Source: Planctomycetaceae bacterium UBA6163 (GTDB lineage Bacteria > Planctomycetota > Planctomycetia > Pirellulales > Pirellulaceae). Taken from it: DNA of 19,276 nt. Positions 1 to 7,374 of the stretch are shown here, in pieces. The first letter of the stretch is position 1, and the number at the start of each line of letters is the position of its first letter. The translations under genes and the position numbers were made by a program. Below the pieces are notes generated by a model that worked only from the letters and a program-made list of their open reading frames with translations, searched no databases and was not told the origin of the DNA. The stretch is from the NCBI GenBank assembly GCA_002428205.1, contig DIUH01000243.1, forward strand, positions 1,351 to 20,626, written 5' to 3'.

Positions 1-887
1 GCCTTGTCGTCGGCCCCGATTTCGCAAACCGCCTTGGCGATTCCCCACAACAGCGCCAGGTCGCCGCCGATGTGCGGCTGGATGTAATGGCTGGCGATCT
101 TGGTCGGCACGAGCAAAGAAATCGGATCGCTGGGTACACGGAATTTTTCTAAACCCGTTTCGCGCATCGGATTGATCACGATCACCTTACCGCCACGACG
201 ACGCACCTGCATCAGGGTCGTCATCAACCGCGGGTGATTGCTGGCCGGATTGCCGCCGATCAAAAACACACAATCGCTGTGTTCGAGATCCTCCAACGTG
301 ATGGTTGCCGTGCCGCTGCCGACGCTGGTTTGCAAGCCGACACCGCTGGCCTGGTGGCAATAGAAGCTGCAGTTATTGACGTTGTTCGTGCCGTAAACGC
401 GGGCCAGCAATTGCATCAAGAAGCCAGCTTCGTTGCTGCTGCGGCCGCTGAAATACCAAAACGTTTCGTCGGGTGTAACGCTGCGAAGTTCATCGGCGAT
501 CCGTGTGAAGGCTTCGGTCCACGTGATCGGGCGATAATGCGTTTGCCCTTGTTCGTACAGGACCGGTTGGACCAACCGTCCACAGTGCTCGAGCTCTCGC
601 GGTGACATCTTGGCTAGGTCGGCGACACTGTTTTGCGACCAAAACGTCGGCATGATGCCCGGTTGCATATCACCGACCATCGCCTGCAAGCTCTTCTTGC
701 ACAGTTCGGGGAACGCCCCCTGTTCGTTGGTCATGCCGCCTTTTTGGCCGCCCATCCCTAGCGCACAGGTCTTGCAGGCGTTCTTGGAACGCATCGCCCG
801 ATACAGTTTCCAGATACCTCCGGCCTGGCGACCCTTTTTCCAGGTGTACCAAATGGCGCGAAAGCCGCCACCGCTGTTGACTGTCAT
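1..887 (-). CDS. Molybdopterin oxidoreductase, FdhF/YdeP type (3' end outside window)
   Basis: Reading the minus strand from ATG 887 gives 295 codons with no stop before the window edge, so the C-terminal part is missing. The N-terminus has CxxC (C38, C41) and C63, the putative [4Fe-4S] site of the YdeP-like subgroup. Further in are WYFSGRSSNEAGF, NNCSFYCHQAS, SGTATITLEDLEHSD and FLIGGNPASNHPR, all typical of the bis-MGD-binding part of molybdopterin oxidoreductases. In the NCSFYCH stretch, C173 lies where E. coli FdhF has its selenocysteine, so this would be a Cys-type enzyme. The start is the first ATG after an in-frame stop at 903-905; GGAG about ten bases upstream fits a ribosome-binding site. 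No signal peptide is visible, so it is probably cytoplasmic. Substrate is unknown; YdeP relatives are not proven formate dehydrogenases. No accessory gene is adjacent. Confidence 0.85.
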   Translation of the reverse strand, partial: MTVNSGGGFRAIWYTWKKGRQAGGIWKLYRAMRSKNACKTCALGMGGQKGGMTNEQGAFPELCKKSLQAMVGDMQPGIMPTFWSQNSVADLAKMSPRELEHCGRLVQPVLYEQGQTHYRPITWTEAFTRIADELRSVTPDETFWYFSGRSSNEAGFLMQLLARVYGTNNVNNCSFYCHQASGVGLQTSVGSGTATITLEDLEHSDCVFLIGGNPASNHPRLMTTLMQVRRRGGKVIVINPMRETGLEKFRVPSDPISLLVPTKIASHYIQPHIGGDLALLWGIAKAVCEIGADDK

Positions 888-1267
888 GTTTTTTACGCTC
901 CGCTACGTTTGTCGCTGTCTTTATCTTAAGCGTAATCAGTCTGCTGCCTTTCCTGCCACTGGGCAAGTTGTCGCCGGAAGGTTTAAGGTTGCAGGACCCG
1001 CGACGCCTGATGTCAACCGAGACCAACGGATCGCTGACCGGCGATGTTTCGATCCTGTCGCGGATTACGAACAAACGGCTGGCGTTACTCCGTTTTCGAC
1101 ACGGGTGACGATCGTCACGCTGGCCGCCGCTTTTGCGCCCACACCGATTCCCGTCGCACAATCCGACAGTCCGGCAACGGCCGGGGGAAATGACGAATGC
1201 CAAGAAGGCTAAATCGCCCGATCAATCGCTGCCACACCACGCCACTGGGCGTTCTGGCGAGGCACGC
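888..1267. other. Intergenic gap, no supported gene
   Basis: This 380-bp gap lies between the end of the FHA protein gene and the start of the oxidoreductase, both read on the minus strand. Long open frames cross it on both strands, but they run out of phase through the neighbouring oxidoreductase gene and match nothing I recognise. It presumably contains the oxidoreductase promoter; I could not identify one with confidence. Confidence 0.5.
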
Positions 1268-2128
1268 TTAGTCGCCCCAATCGCAGCGGATGTTTAATGC
1301 GAATCGGTCAAAGCTGATTCGCTGTGGCAGATGGCAACGAAAGGCTTGGCCGGGGTTGAGTGTTACAAACAGGAGTTCCGTCGGTACATTTTTAGAAATG
1401 TTTATAATTTCGATTTCTTCTAATCGCACTCGGCGAACACTGAGTTGCGTTCGTGATAATTGACGAACATCGACGCCCGCCACAATCGCTCGACGGTCTT
1501 TCGCATTCCAGGCCGGTGCATCCGGTTCATCGCGAGTGCCACGACCGATCACAAACTGATTCGGCGCCGGACAGGAAAGAACCAGTGAGTGGCCTTCATG
1601 AAACGTCATTTGCATCGGTGCGACAGTGTCAAGCAAGCCGGCTAACTCGTCTGGCCACGTTTTATTCTCAGGCATCTGGCGGGCAAAATCGTCGACATCA
1701 GGACGATCGCCGAATTGGCTGCGGGCCAGCCACTCAGTTTCTAACAGACGTTTGCGACAGTCCGGCAAGTCCCACAATGGGCCAAGCAAAGATCGATAGT
1801 CTGTGGCCAAGGGAACAGCAGCCGAAGTATGCCCCACCTTTGCGACAGCGAACCCGAGCGGCGCACTGCGAGTTCGCCAACGCCACTCGATGTCAGCGGC
1901 ACAAAGATCAATCCGCACATCAGCCGATTCTTGTCGTGATTCTGCCGCCTGATAAATCGCACGAATGTCATCGCCGCCGCGAGTCTTCCAGTACGCATCC
2001 AGACGATCGAAATGGTCCAGTGGCGAGTTCAATTCATTTATCCCTGACAACTTTACACATGGTCGGTGGCCCGCTGTTCGGCGGTAATACGGCACGATGC
2101 AGCAGGCCGGCTTAGGTAAACAGTTCAC
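1268..2128 (-). CDS. Kinase-type N-terminal linker plus FHA domain protein
   Basis: The product is 286 residues if it starts at GTG 2128. Residues about 38-85 (FDRLDAYWKTR...IRAIYQAAES) and 110-155 (LLETEWLARSQFGDRPDVDDFARQMP) resemble the region that precedes the catalytic domain in many planctomycete Ser/Thr kinases. Instead of a kinase, residues about 174-282 look like an FHA phosphothreonine-binding domain: IGRG (G195, R196), LSRTQ (S225, R226) and NISKN (N243, S245, N247). The usual His after SR-x is Gln228 and the usual NG is NV, so binding may be altered. No signal peptide or membrane segment is seen. The start overlaps the end of the upstream sigma-factor gene by 17 bp, suggesting translational coupling and a shared pathway. 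An AAGAAG stretch upstream of the GTG could be the ribosome-binding site; later GTG/TTG starts are possible. The FHA call rests on motif reading only. Confidence 0.6.
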   Translation of the reverse strand: MNCLPKPACCIVPYYRRTAGHRPCVKLSGINELNSPLDHFDRLDAYWKTRGGDDIRAIYQAAESRQESADVRIDLCAADIEWRWRTRSAPLGFAVAKVGHTSAAVPLATDYRSLLGPLWDLPDCRKRLLETEWLARSQFGDRPDVDDFARQMPENKTWPDELAGLLDTVAPMQMTFHEGHSLVLSCPAPNQFVIGRGTRDEPDAPAWNAKDRRAIVAGVDVRQLSRTQLSVRRVRLEEIEIINISKNVPTELLFVTLNPGQAFRCHLPQRISFDRFALNIRCDWGD

Positions 2129-2735
2129 CCTGCCATTCTTCTTCGATCTGCTTCAACAAACGGTGTACAGTCCTGGTGCTCGTTTCAAGACACTCAGCAA
2201 TCGTTGCCACAGGCGCGCCCTGGAGTTTCAACAAGATGACATCGCGATGTCGATCATCAGGCAACTTCGCCATCAACGAATTGAATAGATCGGAAACCTC
2301 GGCATCCAACGACGGTGAATCGATCGAAGCGGCCGCTGCGTCAACACCGGTAAGCCGCTGGTCGTCCTGAGCCAAATCCGATTGGCCATAAATCGCTTGA
2401 TTACCGCCACGCTTGAGCGCCCGCAATCGTTTTCGAGTATCGTTCGCCTTACGAATAGCGATCGTTTTTAGAAGCCGCCATAGCGCATCGTGATCAGCCA
2501 AGTCGGGAAACTGTCCCGCTTGTGCACGCTGCACAAAACTGTGGAACGCGCTGAGCGCAATCTCGCTTTCACTGGCAACCGGGCGTCGAATCCCGTTGAC
2601 TCGTCCGGCAACCGCTGATTTCAGCTTCGCGTAATACTGAGCCCACAATTCTTCGACGAACGCTTGGTCGTCGACGGGAAACGCATTTTGCCGATTTGCG
2701 ACGTTAAATTGATCGCTTGCCGGGACTTCTGTCAC
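2112..2735 (-). CDS. ECF-type RNA polymerase sigma factor
   Basis: A 207-residue protein with the two-domain layout of ECF sigma factors. Residues about 30-109 correspond to sigma region 2 (LWAQYYAKLKSAV, then ALSAFHSFVQRAQ and LWRLLKTIAIRKANDTRKR). Residues about 145-202 correspond to region 4, with the helix-turn-helix VATIAECLETSTRTVHRLLKQI. It should direct RNA polymerase to a specific promoter set. I prefer GTG 2735 because AGGA lies about ten bases upstream; an in-frame GTG at 2774 would add 13 residues but lacks a good ribosome-binding site. No anti-sigma factor with membrane segments follows. The next gene, overlapping by 17 bp, encodes a kinase-type linker plus FHA protein, so control through Ser/Thr phosphorylation is plausible, as proposed for planctomycete ECF factors encoded beside Ser/Thr kinases. 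Confidence 0.85.
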   Translation of the reverse strand: MTEVPASDQFNVANRQNAFPVDDQAFVEELWAQYYAKLKSAVAGRVNGIRRPVASESEIALSAFHSFVQRAQAGQFPDLADHDALWRLLKTIAIRKANDTRKRLRALKRGGNQAIYGQSDLAQDDQRLTGVDAAAASIDSPSLDAEVSDLFNSLMAKLPDDRHRDVILLKLQGAPVATIAECLETSTRTVHRLLKQIEEEWQGELFT

Positions 2736-2856
2736 GTCAGTTTTTTCCTGCAAATAAGCCGATGGGAACACCAAACTGGGGCCACGAGAGAAAAATCGTC
2801 AAGATTCTTTCCTACCCCGTGTCACGGATACGACCAGTATGCCATGGAGTGGACAT

Positions 2857-2874
2857 GGCCGAATAGAGTCGGCC
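2857..2874. promoter_or_regulatory. 6-bp inverted repeat in divergent promoter region
   Basis: GGCCGA and TCGGCC flank a six-base spacer in the short region between the divergent sigma-factor and secreted-protein genes, 37 bp before ATG 2912. It could be an operator or a leader hairpin. The repeat is short, so chance is possible. Confidence 0.25.
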
Positions 2875-2911
2875 GCCAAAATCAACTCGAAATCCTCGCG
2901 GAAACCATCTG

Positions 2912-3361
2912 ATGACCAAGCGATTCTGCCTCGTTCTGCTGACCACGACCGTCTTCACTTTCTTCTCAACCCAACTCGTCGGTGCTGAGGATCGCGTGAC
3001 AGCGGCCGACGCCTTTCGGGCTGCGATGCGATTAGAATACCAAGCACTGAAGGCGGCCAAAGAAGAACAAAATCGCCAACAGATCAGCGCCTATCGTGAC
3101 CAATTGGAAGTGCGAAAAGAGGCCCAGATCCAGCAGGTGGAATCTCTCTATGCCCAGGCCTATGCCGCTCGCCAACAAATGTCACTCCACCAAACTCAAA
3201 TGGGTTACGCCGCCGCGATGCATGCCGCCGCCAATCGCCCCGTGACATCGACAGAAATCTTGAATCCACGCACGGAAATCATGCAGGGGCGATTCAACCA
3301 GAAAATCATGGCCAACCAAGACAACATGGTCGGCAACTTCATCAATCTTCGGGCTTACTGA
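2912..3361 (+). CDS. Small secreted coiled-coil protein, unknown function
   Basis: A 149-residue protein that I do not recognise. Residues 1-25 form a clear Sec signal peptide: basic MTKR, a hydrophobic LVLLTTTVFTFFS core and a VGA|ED cleavage site. The mature part, residues about 30-95, is rich in Ala, Gln, Glu, Arg and Lys with heptad-like spacing (ALKAAKEEQNRQQISAYRDQLE), suggesting a helical coiled coil. The remainder is Met-, Gln- and Asn-rich without known motifs. It is probably periplasmic or exported. It is read away from the sigma-factor gene across about 180 bp, so the sigma factor could control it, but no shared promoter motif was identified. The ATG is well supported by the signal peptide, though the ribosome-binding site (GGAAA) is weak and distant. 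Confidence 0.65.
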   Translation: MTKRFCLVLLTTTVFTFFSTQLVGAEDRVTAADAFRAAMRLEYQALKAAKEEQNRQQISAYRDQLEVRKEAQIQQVESLYAQAYAARQQMSLHQTQMGYAAAMHAAANRPVTSTEILNPRTEIMQGRFNQKIMANQDNMVGNFINLRAY

Positions 3362-3756
3362 TCAACCGAGGATTACCAGCCCAATGGGCAATCTTGCGAC
3401 AAACCTGCCAGGGTGACAGAACTGTCCATGCCGCCTTGCAATCGACGTCGCGATAACTGCCCCGGAGACGCGACAATCGGTCGACAGCTCGATAAAGCGA
3501 AGATCGGGCCAGAACGATATCGCCACGATTCGACAAGGCTGACGATCAAATCGCCCATGACACCAATCCGGGTGGATCACCTTAGGGATTTGGCCGCTGA
3601 GTCGATTGATAGCCGAACGCTCAAACACCCGTGACTTATCAAGATTCACAGGCCCTCACCGGCTGATCGTCGGTTACAATTCGGCCGAAGCAACCGTTTT
3701 ACGTGTCTGCTCTGTTGATTTGTCCGGCGTCCAAAAACCTCCGAGCACCTGTTTCT
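3362..3756. other. Intergenic gap upstream of the heme-fusion gene
   Basis: About 395 bp with no frame that I can support as a gene; short overlapping frames on both strands lack recognisable content. It contains a small palindrome (GCCCA-A-TGGGC, 3379-3389) after the upstream stop codon and a larger inverted repeat at 3671-3696. The heme-fusion promoter should lie here. Confidence 0.5.
3671..3696. promoter_or_regulatory. Inverted repeat upstream of heme-fusion gene
   Basis: A perfect 10-bp palindrome TTCGGCCGAA (3680-3689) is framed by CGGTT (3671-3675) and AACCG (3692-3696). Together they form an imperfect cruciform ending 60 bp before the chosen start at 3757. It may be an operator or leader hairpin; function is not shown by the sequence alone. 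Confidence 0.3.
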
Positions 3757-6726
3757 ATGAAGCCACTCGAACACTATCGCGGAACAGTTTGTACGACCGG
3801 AATGTTACTGGTGACAATCGCTTGGATGCCAATAACCGGCGCCGGAGATCAAAACACACAGGGCGACAATACGACAAAACGGACTGCTTGGACCATGTCG
3901 CGGATTGTCGGATCACCCGATGCGCCTTCGCCCTACACGACCGAGCGAGCTTATCCCGAACTGAAGTTTAATCAGTGCCTTGAGATCACTGCTGCACCGG
4001 GAAGCGATCGATTGTTCTTGGTCGAGCAATCCGGAAAAATCTTTTCTTTCCCCGATCGTGACGACGTCGCGACAGCGGATCTGGTAAGCGATCTCGCACA
4101 AGCGATTCCAGGCGTCAAGCAGGTGTACTCTCTAGCGTTTCATCCTAACTTCCAAAAGAATCGTTACTGTTATATTTGTTATATCAAAGCGCCAGACTTG
4201 CCCGATGGGACTCAGGTCTCGCGATTCACCATGTCGGACAGCGTCCCACCAACCATCGACGTCGCGACCGAACTTCCGCTGGTCTCCTGGTTGTCCGGTG
4301 GCCACAACGGTTGCTGCCTGCGGTTTGGGCCGGATGGGTACCTGTACATTTCCACGGGCGATGCTGGCCCAGCGAACCCGCCTGATAAATTACAAACCGG
4401 TCAAAACTTGGACGACTTACTGTCAGTGATTTTAAGGATCGATGTCGACCAGACACAGGCCGATCGAAATTACCGCATACCGGCCGACAACCCGTTTGTC
4501 GATCACGAGGGGGCACGCGGTGAAATCTGGGCTTATGGTTTGCGAAATCCTTGGCGAATCAGCTTTGATCGCAACACGAAAGACCTGTGGGTCGGTGATG
4601 TCGGTTGGGAAACCTGGGAAATGCTTTATCGTGTCGAAAAAGGCGGCAACTACGGTTGGGCCGTGATGGAAGGGCCGCAACCGGTTAATCCCCACTGGAC
4701 GCGCGGGCCAACTCCGATCCTGCCACCTACAGTTCAGCACGAGCACTCTGAATCATCGTCCATCACTGAAGGTTTTACCTATTACGGATCACAACTACCG
4801 GGGCTGAGCGGAACCCATATCTATGGCGATTATGACACGGGCAAGATATGGGGATTTCGTTATAAAGACGGGAACGTCACCGACCAACAACAATTGGCCG
4901 GAACGACACATCGAATCGTCTCGTTTGGTGAAGACAACCGGGGTGAAGCCCTCATTCTCGATCACGTCGCAGGAACGATCCACCGTTTAATCCCGCAAGC
5001 CACGCCCGATCAATCCGATACGTTTCCACGCACACTCAGCGCCAGCGGGCTGTTCACTTCCGTGAAAGATTCACAACCGGCACCAGGGGTTATTCCTTAT
5101 TCAATTAATGCACCGATGTGGTCCGATGGGGCAAGTTCAGATCGCTGGGTCGCGGTTCCGGGCCAACTGACAATCAAACCCCGTGACGATTGGGCGATGT
5201 GGTCGCTGCCCAAAGATTCGGTACTGGTAAAAACGCTGTCACTTGAAATGCGTCGCGGCGACCCACGAAGCCGCAGGCCGGTCGAAACCCAAATTTTGCA
5301 TTTCGACGGCACGAATTGGATGCCATATACCTACCAGTGGAACGCCGATCAAACGGATGCACACCTGGTGGAAGCCGGCGGGTTGGATGTCGATCTGGAG
5401 ATTCTAGACGACCGGTCGCCCGACGGAAAACGCCAACAAGCCTGGCGATTCGCGGGGCGTTCGGAGTGCCAGCGTTGCCATAATAAGTGGTCCGGCCCAG
5501 CACTGGCGTTTGGCACTTCTCATTTTGCAAGCAGCGGAAACCGAACCACGGATTCAAAAAACCAATTAGATGATTTTGTGCGAGTCGGTTTGATCGAAAC
5601 ACCGCCCAAGGCTGAGAATCGACCATCACTAGTCGGACCTTTCGATTCGTCTGCTTCGCTCAACGATCGGGCTCGATCATACCTGCATATCAATTGTGCC
5701 CATTGCCATCGAATGCATGCCGGAGGTTCCGTTTTGTCTTTCATGCATGCCGACTTGGACTTGGATAAGACAAATCTAATAAATACCCGCCCCACGCAAG
5801 GGACATTCGCAATTCATGGCGCCGAGGTGATTGCCCCAGGAGATCCGTTTCGATCGGTTTTGCTCTATCGAATGGCCAAACTCGGGAGCGGTCGCATGCC
5901 GCACATCGGATCGTCGGAGGTGGATATCGATGGTGTCGATCTGATATCAGAGTGGATCGCGCAGTTGCAGACAGAAGAATTGCCGGGTGAGGATTTTCCC
6001 AAAACAGTCGCACAGCAGCGTTTGAATGAGCAGTCTGCACTATCGCGTTTGCAGAATGCGGATCAAACCGATGCAACCGAGCAAACGCTTGATACGTTGC
6101 TCGCGTCACCGACCGGAGCGCTGCGATTGGTTCGTTCGCTCCAGCGCGGTGAGCTTTCTGTGGCGGTTCAAAAGAAGGCCGTCGAAAAAGCAACAGCGCA
6201 GGATGATGTCGGGATTCGCGATCTGTTCGAACAGTTTGTCCCACCTTCCCAGCGTGCGCGTCGACTGGGAACGGTGATTGACCCCGCCCAGATTCTCTCG
6301 CTCGCTGGCAATGTCGAACGAGGAGAAAAACTCTTTCACACAACCGCAAGACTCACCTGCCTGAACTGCCATCGGATTCAAGAGCAAGGAAAAAAAGTCG
6401 GCCCCGATCTGGACACAATTGGCAAGAAACTCAATCGAGTGCAACTGTTGGACAGCATCCTTGAACCGTCAAAAACGATCGACCCAGAATATGTAACCTG
6501 GATACTCGAGACCGACGATGGCAGGGTGTTTACCGGGATACTAGCCGAAAAGACCGACCAGCATGTATCCCTGCGTGACATTCAGGGTGAAGTTCGCAAG
6601 TTCGACGTAGCATCGATAGAGCAATTACTGCCCCAGCAAAAATCGATCATGCCAGACCTGCTTGTCCAAGATATGACTGCTCAACAACTCGCTGACCTGC
6701 TGGAGTATCTCCAGTCGCTGCGGTAG
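3757..6726 (+). CDS. Secreted sugar-dehydrogenase-like / triheme cytochrome c fusion
   Basis: A 989-residue protein with three parts. A signal peptide (residues 1 to about 30, core GMLLVTIAWMPITGA) is followed at about 45-410 by a glucose/sorbosone-dehydrogenase-like propeller with GGHNG (H183, matching the catalytic His of soluble PQQ glucose dehydrogenase), DGYLYISTGDAG and YGLRNPWR. Residues about 420-750 resemble the SO2930/HNE_0200 diheme cytochrome family (VIPYSINAPMWSDGA, RRPVETQILHFDG) with CQRCH at 571-575 and CAHCH at 647-651. Residues about 850-988 match the Pirellula/Verrucomicrobium heme-binding domain (TIGR02603 type) with CLNCH at 868-872. Sugar or alcohol oxidation with electron transfer through three c-type hemes outside the cytoplasmic membrane is inferred; the substrate is unknown. 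ATG 3757 gives the signal peptide an ordinary N-terminus; an upstream in-frame GTG at 3703 is less likely. Confidence 0.9.
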   Translation: MKPLEHYRGTVCTTGMLLVTIAWMPITGAGDQNTQGDNTTKRTAWTMSRIVGSPDAPSPYTTERAYPELKFNQCLEITAAPGSDRLFLVEQSGKIFSFPDRDDVATADLVSDLAQAIPGVKQVYSLAFHPNFQKNRYCYICYIKAPDLPDGTQVSRFTMSDSVPPTIDVATELPLVSWLSGGHNGCCLRFGPDGYLYISTGDAGPANPPDKLQTGQNLDDLLSVILRIDVDQTQADRNYRIPADNPFVDHEGARGEIWAYGLRNPWRISFDRNTKDLWVGDVGWETWEMLYRVEKGGNYGWAVMEGPQPVNPHWTRGPTPILPPTVQHEHSESSSITEGFTYYGSQLPGLSGTHIYGDYDTGKIWGFRYKDGNVTDQQQLAGTTHRIVSFGEDNRGEALILDHVAGTIHRLIPQATPDQSDTFPRTLSASGLFTSVKDSQPAPGVIPYSINAPMWSDGASSDRWVAVPGQLTIKPRDDWAMWSLPKDSVLVKTLSLEMRRGDPRSRRPVETQILHFDGTNWMPYTYQWNADQTDAHLVEAGGLDVDLEILDDRSPDGKRQQAWRFAGRSECQRCHNKWSGPALAFGTSHFASSGNRTTDSKNQLDDFVRVGLIETPPKAENRPSLVGPFDSSASLNDRARSYLHINCAHCHRMHAGGSVLSFMHADLDLDKTNLINTRPTQGTFAIHGAEVIAPGDPFRSVLLYRMAKLGSGRMPHIGSSEVDIDGVDLISEWIAQLQTEELPGEDFPKTVAQQRLNEQSALSRLQNADQTDATEQTLDTLLASPTGALRLVRSLQRGELSVAVQKKAVEKATAQDDVGIRDLFEQFVPPSQRARRLGTVIDPAQILSLAGNVERGEKLFHTTARLTCLNCHRIQEQGKKVGPDLDTIGKKLNRVQLLDSILEPSKTIDPEYVTWILETDDGRVFTGILAEKTDQHVSLRDIQGEVRKFDVASIEQLLPQQKSIMPDLLVQDMTAQQLADLLEYLQSLR

Positions 6727-6734
6727 TCACAGTG

Positions 6735-6757
6735 TAAGTTGGCCCCCAGCCCACTTA
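6735..6757 (+). terminator. Stem-loop after the heme-fusion gene
   Basis: Eight bases after the stop codon, TAAGT-T-GGC and GCC-C-ACTTA can pair (nine positions, one mismatch) around CCCCA. It sits where a terminator is expected between convergent genes, but no T-run follows. Confidence 0.3.
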
Positions 6758-6792
6758 CGAACAATGCGATGGCAACGAACAATGCGATGTCA
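6757..6792. repeat. 18-bp tandem duplication (two copies)
   Basis: The 18-base unit ACGAACAATGCGATGGCA is followed directly by a second copy differing at one position (T for G at base 16). It lies in the convergent gap between the heme-fusion gene and the TadE gene. Probably a replication-slippage duplication. Confidence 0.75.
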
Positions 6793-6866
6793 ACTTGAGT
6801 TTTGGTTCTAGCCGAGGGGTACCCGGTTTGCAGAACAACCGTTAAACGTACGCCATTGCCACTGAT

Positions 6867-7352
6867 TCAATCCAGATAGATTGATCGATTCTCGTGCGCG
6901 AGGGTACATCTCGCAATGATGCTTTGCCCAGCAAAAAGCCTAGCAAAACTCCAATCACTTAGAAATCGGATATTGATCACCACAGTCACTTGACGCGTAT
7001 CACGTGTGATCACATCGGGTGAAACCGAAATGCCATCCACCTGCAGCATGTGGATTTCAGCGATTCGGTTTGCCGCAGCCAGGGCATCTTCAACTCTTCC
7101 CCCTGGAACAACCAACTGCCGAGCGGCGGCATACGCCGCTTGATTAGCGGTGTGCCGAGCCTTGAAAAAATACATCAGTTCAAAACCGCTGAACGTCACC
7201 AGAAAGATCACTGGCAGGGCCAGTGCCATTTCAACAACATAGGTGCCTCGCCGATGAACGCCACGGCCCTTCGAAGGTCGTTGCCGTCGCGGCAAGATTC
7301 CGGTTCGCGTCAAGAACGAACTGTGCGGTTTGACGATTCCCAAGATACTCAC
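6867..7352 (-). CDS. TadE-like pseudopilin (distal gene of operon)
   Basis: A 161-residue TadE-family protein. After a basic leader, RRG|TYVVE places Gly36 before a prepilin-peptidase cleavage site with Glu41 at +5, followed by the hydrophobic helix LALPVIFLVTFSGFELMYFF. The next segment (HTANQAAYAAARQLVVPGG) is the usual TadE continuation, and the C-terminal part is predicted to be exported. TadE proteins act as minor pseudopilins of Tad/Flp systems or in related secreted assemblies. The start is GTG 7352, preceded by GGAAGGG four bases upstream, a strong ribosome-binding site. It lies 22 bp after the TadG-like gene and is the last gene of the minus-strand set. No TadA, TadB/C, CpaB or secretin gene is nearby. 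Confidence 0.85.
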   Translation of the reverse strand: MSILGIVKPHSSFLTRTGILPRRQRPSKGRGVHRRGTYVVEMALALPVIFLVTFSGFELMYFFKARHTANQAAYAAARQLVVPGGRVEDALAAANRIAEIHMLQVDGISVSPDVITRDTRQVTVVINIRFLSDWSFARLFAGQSIIARCTLAHENRSIYLD

Positions 7353-7374
7353 TTTACCCTTCCGGAACGATTTA

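Noticed and set aside
881..1109. Plus-strand frame with a hydrophobic stretch (VAVFILSVISLLPFLPLG) in the gap upstream of the oxidoreductase
   Set aside because: It has no ATG or GTG start or ribosome-binding site before the hydrophobic part, and it begins inside the oxidoreductase start region on the other strand. Chance is more likely.
610..1212. 200-codon plus-strand frame (and a 177-codon minus frame at 670-1203)
   Set aside because: Both run out of phase across the 5' part of the oxidoreductase gene and match no family; they are shadows extending into the gap.
1453..2115. 220-codon plus-strand frame opposite the FHA gene
   Set aside because: Composition is His/Arg/Ser-rich shadow sequence with no domain; the minus-strand frame has clear motifs.
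5741..6349. 202-codon minus-strand frame inside the heme-fusion gene
   Set aside because: The plus strand is a continuous protein with three CxxCH motifs; the opposite frame is a shadow.
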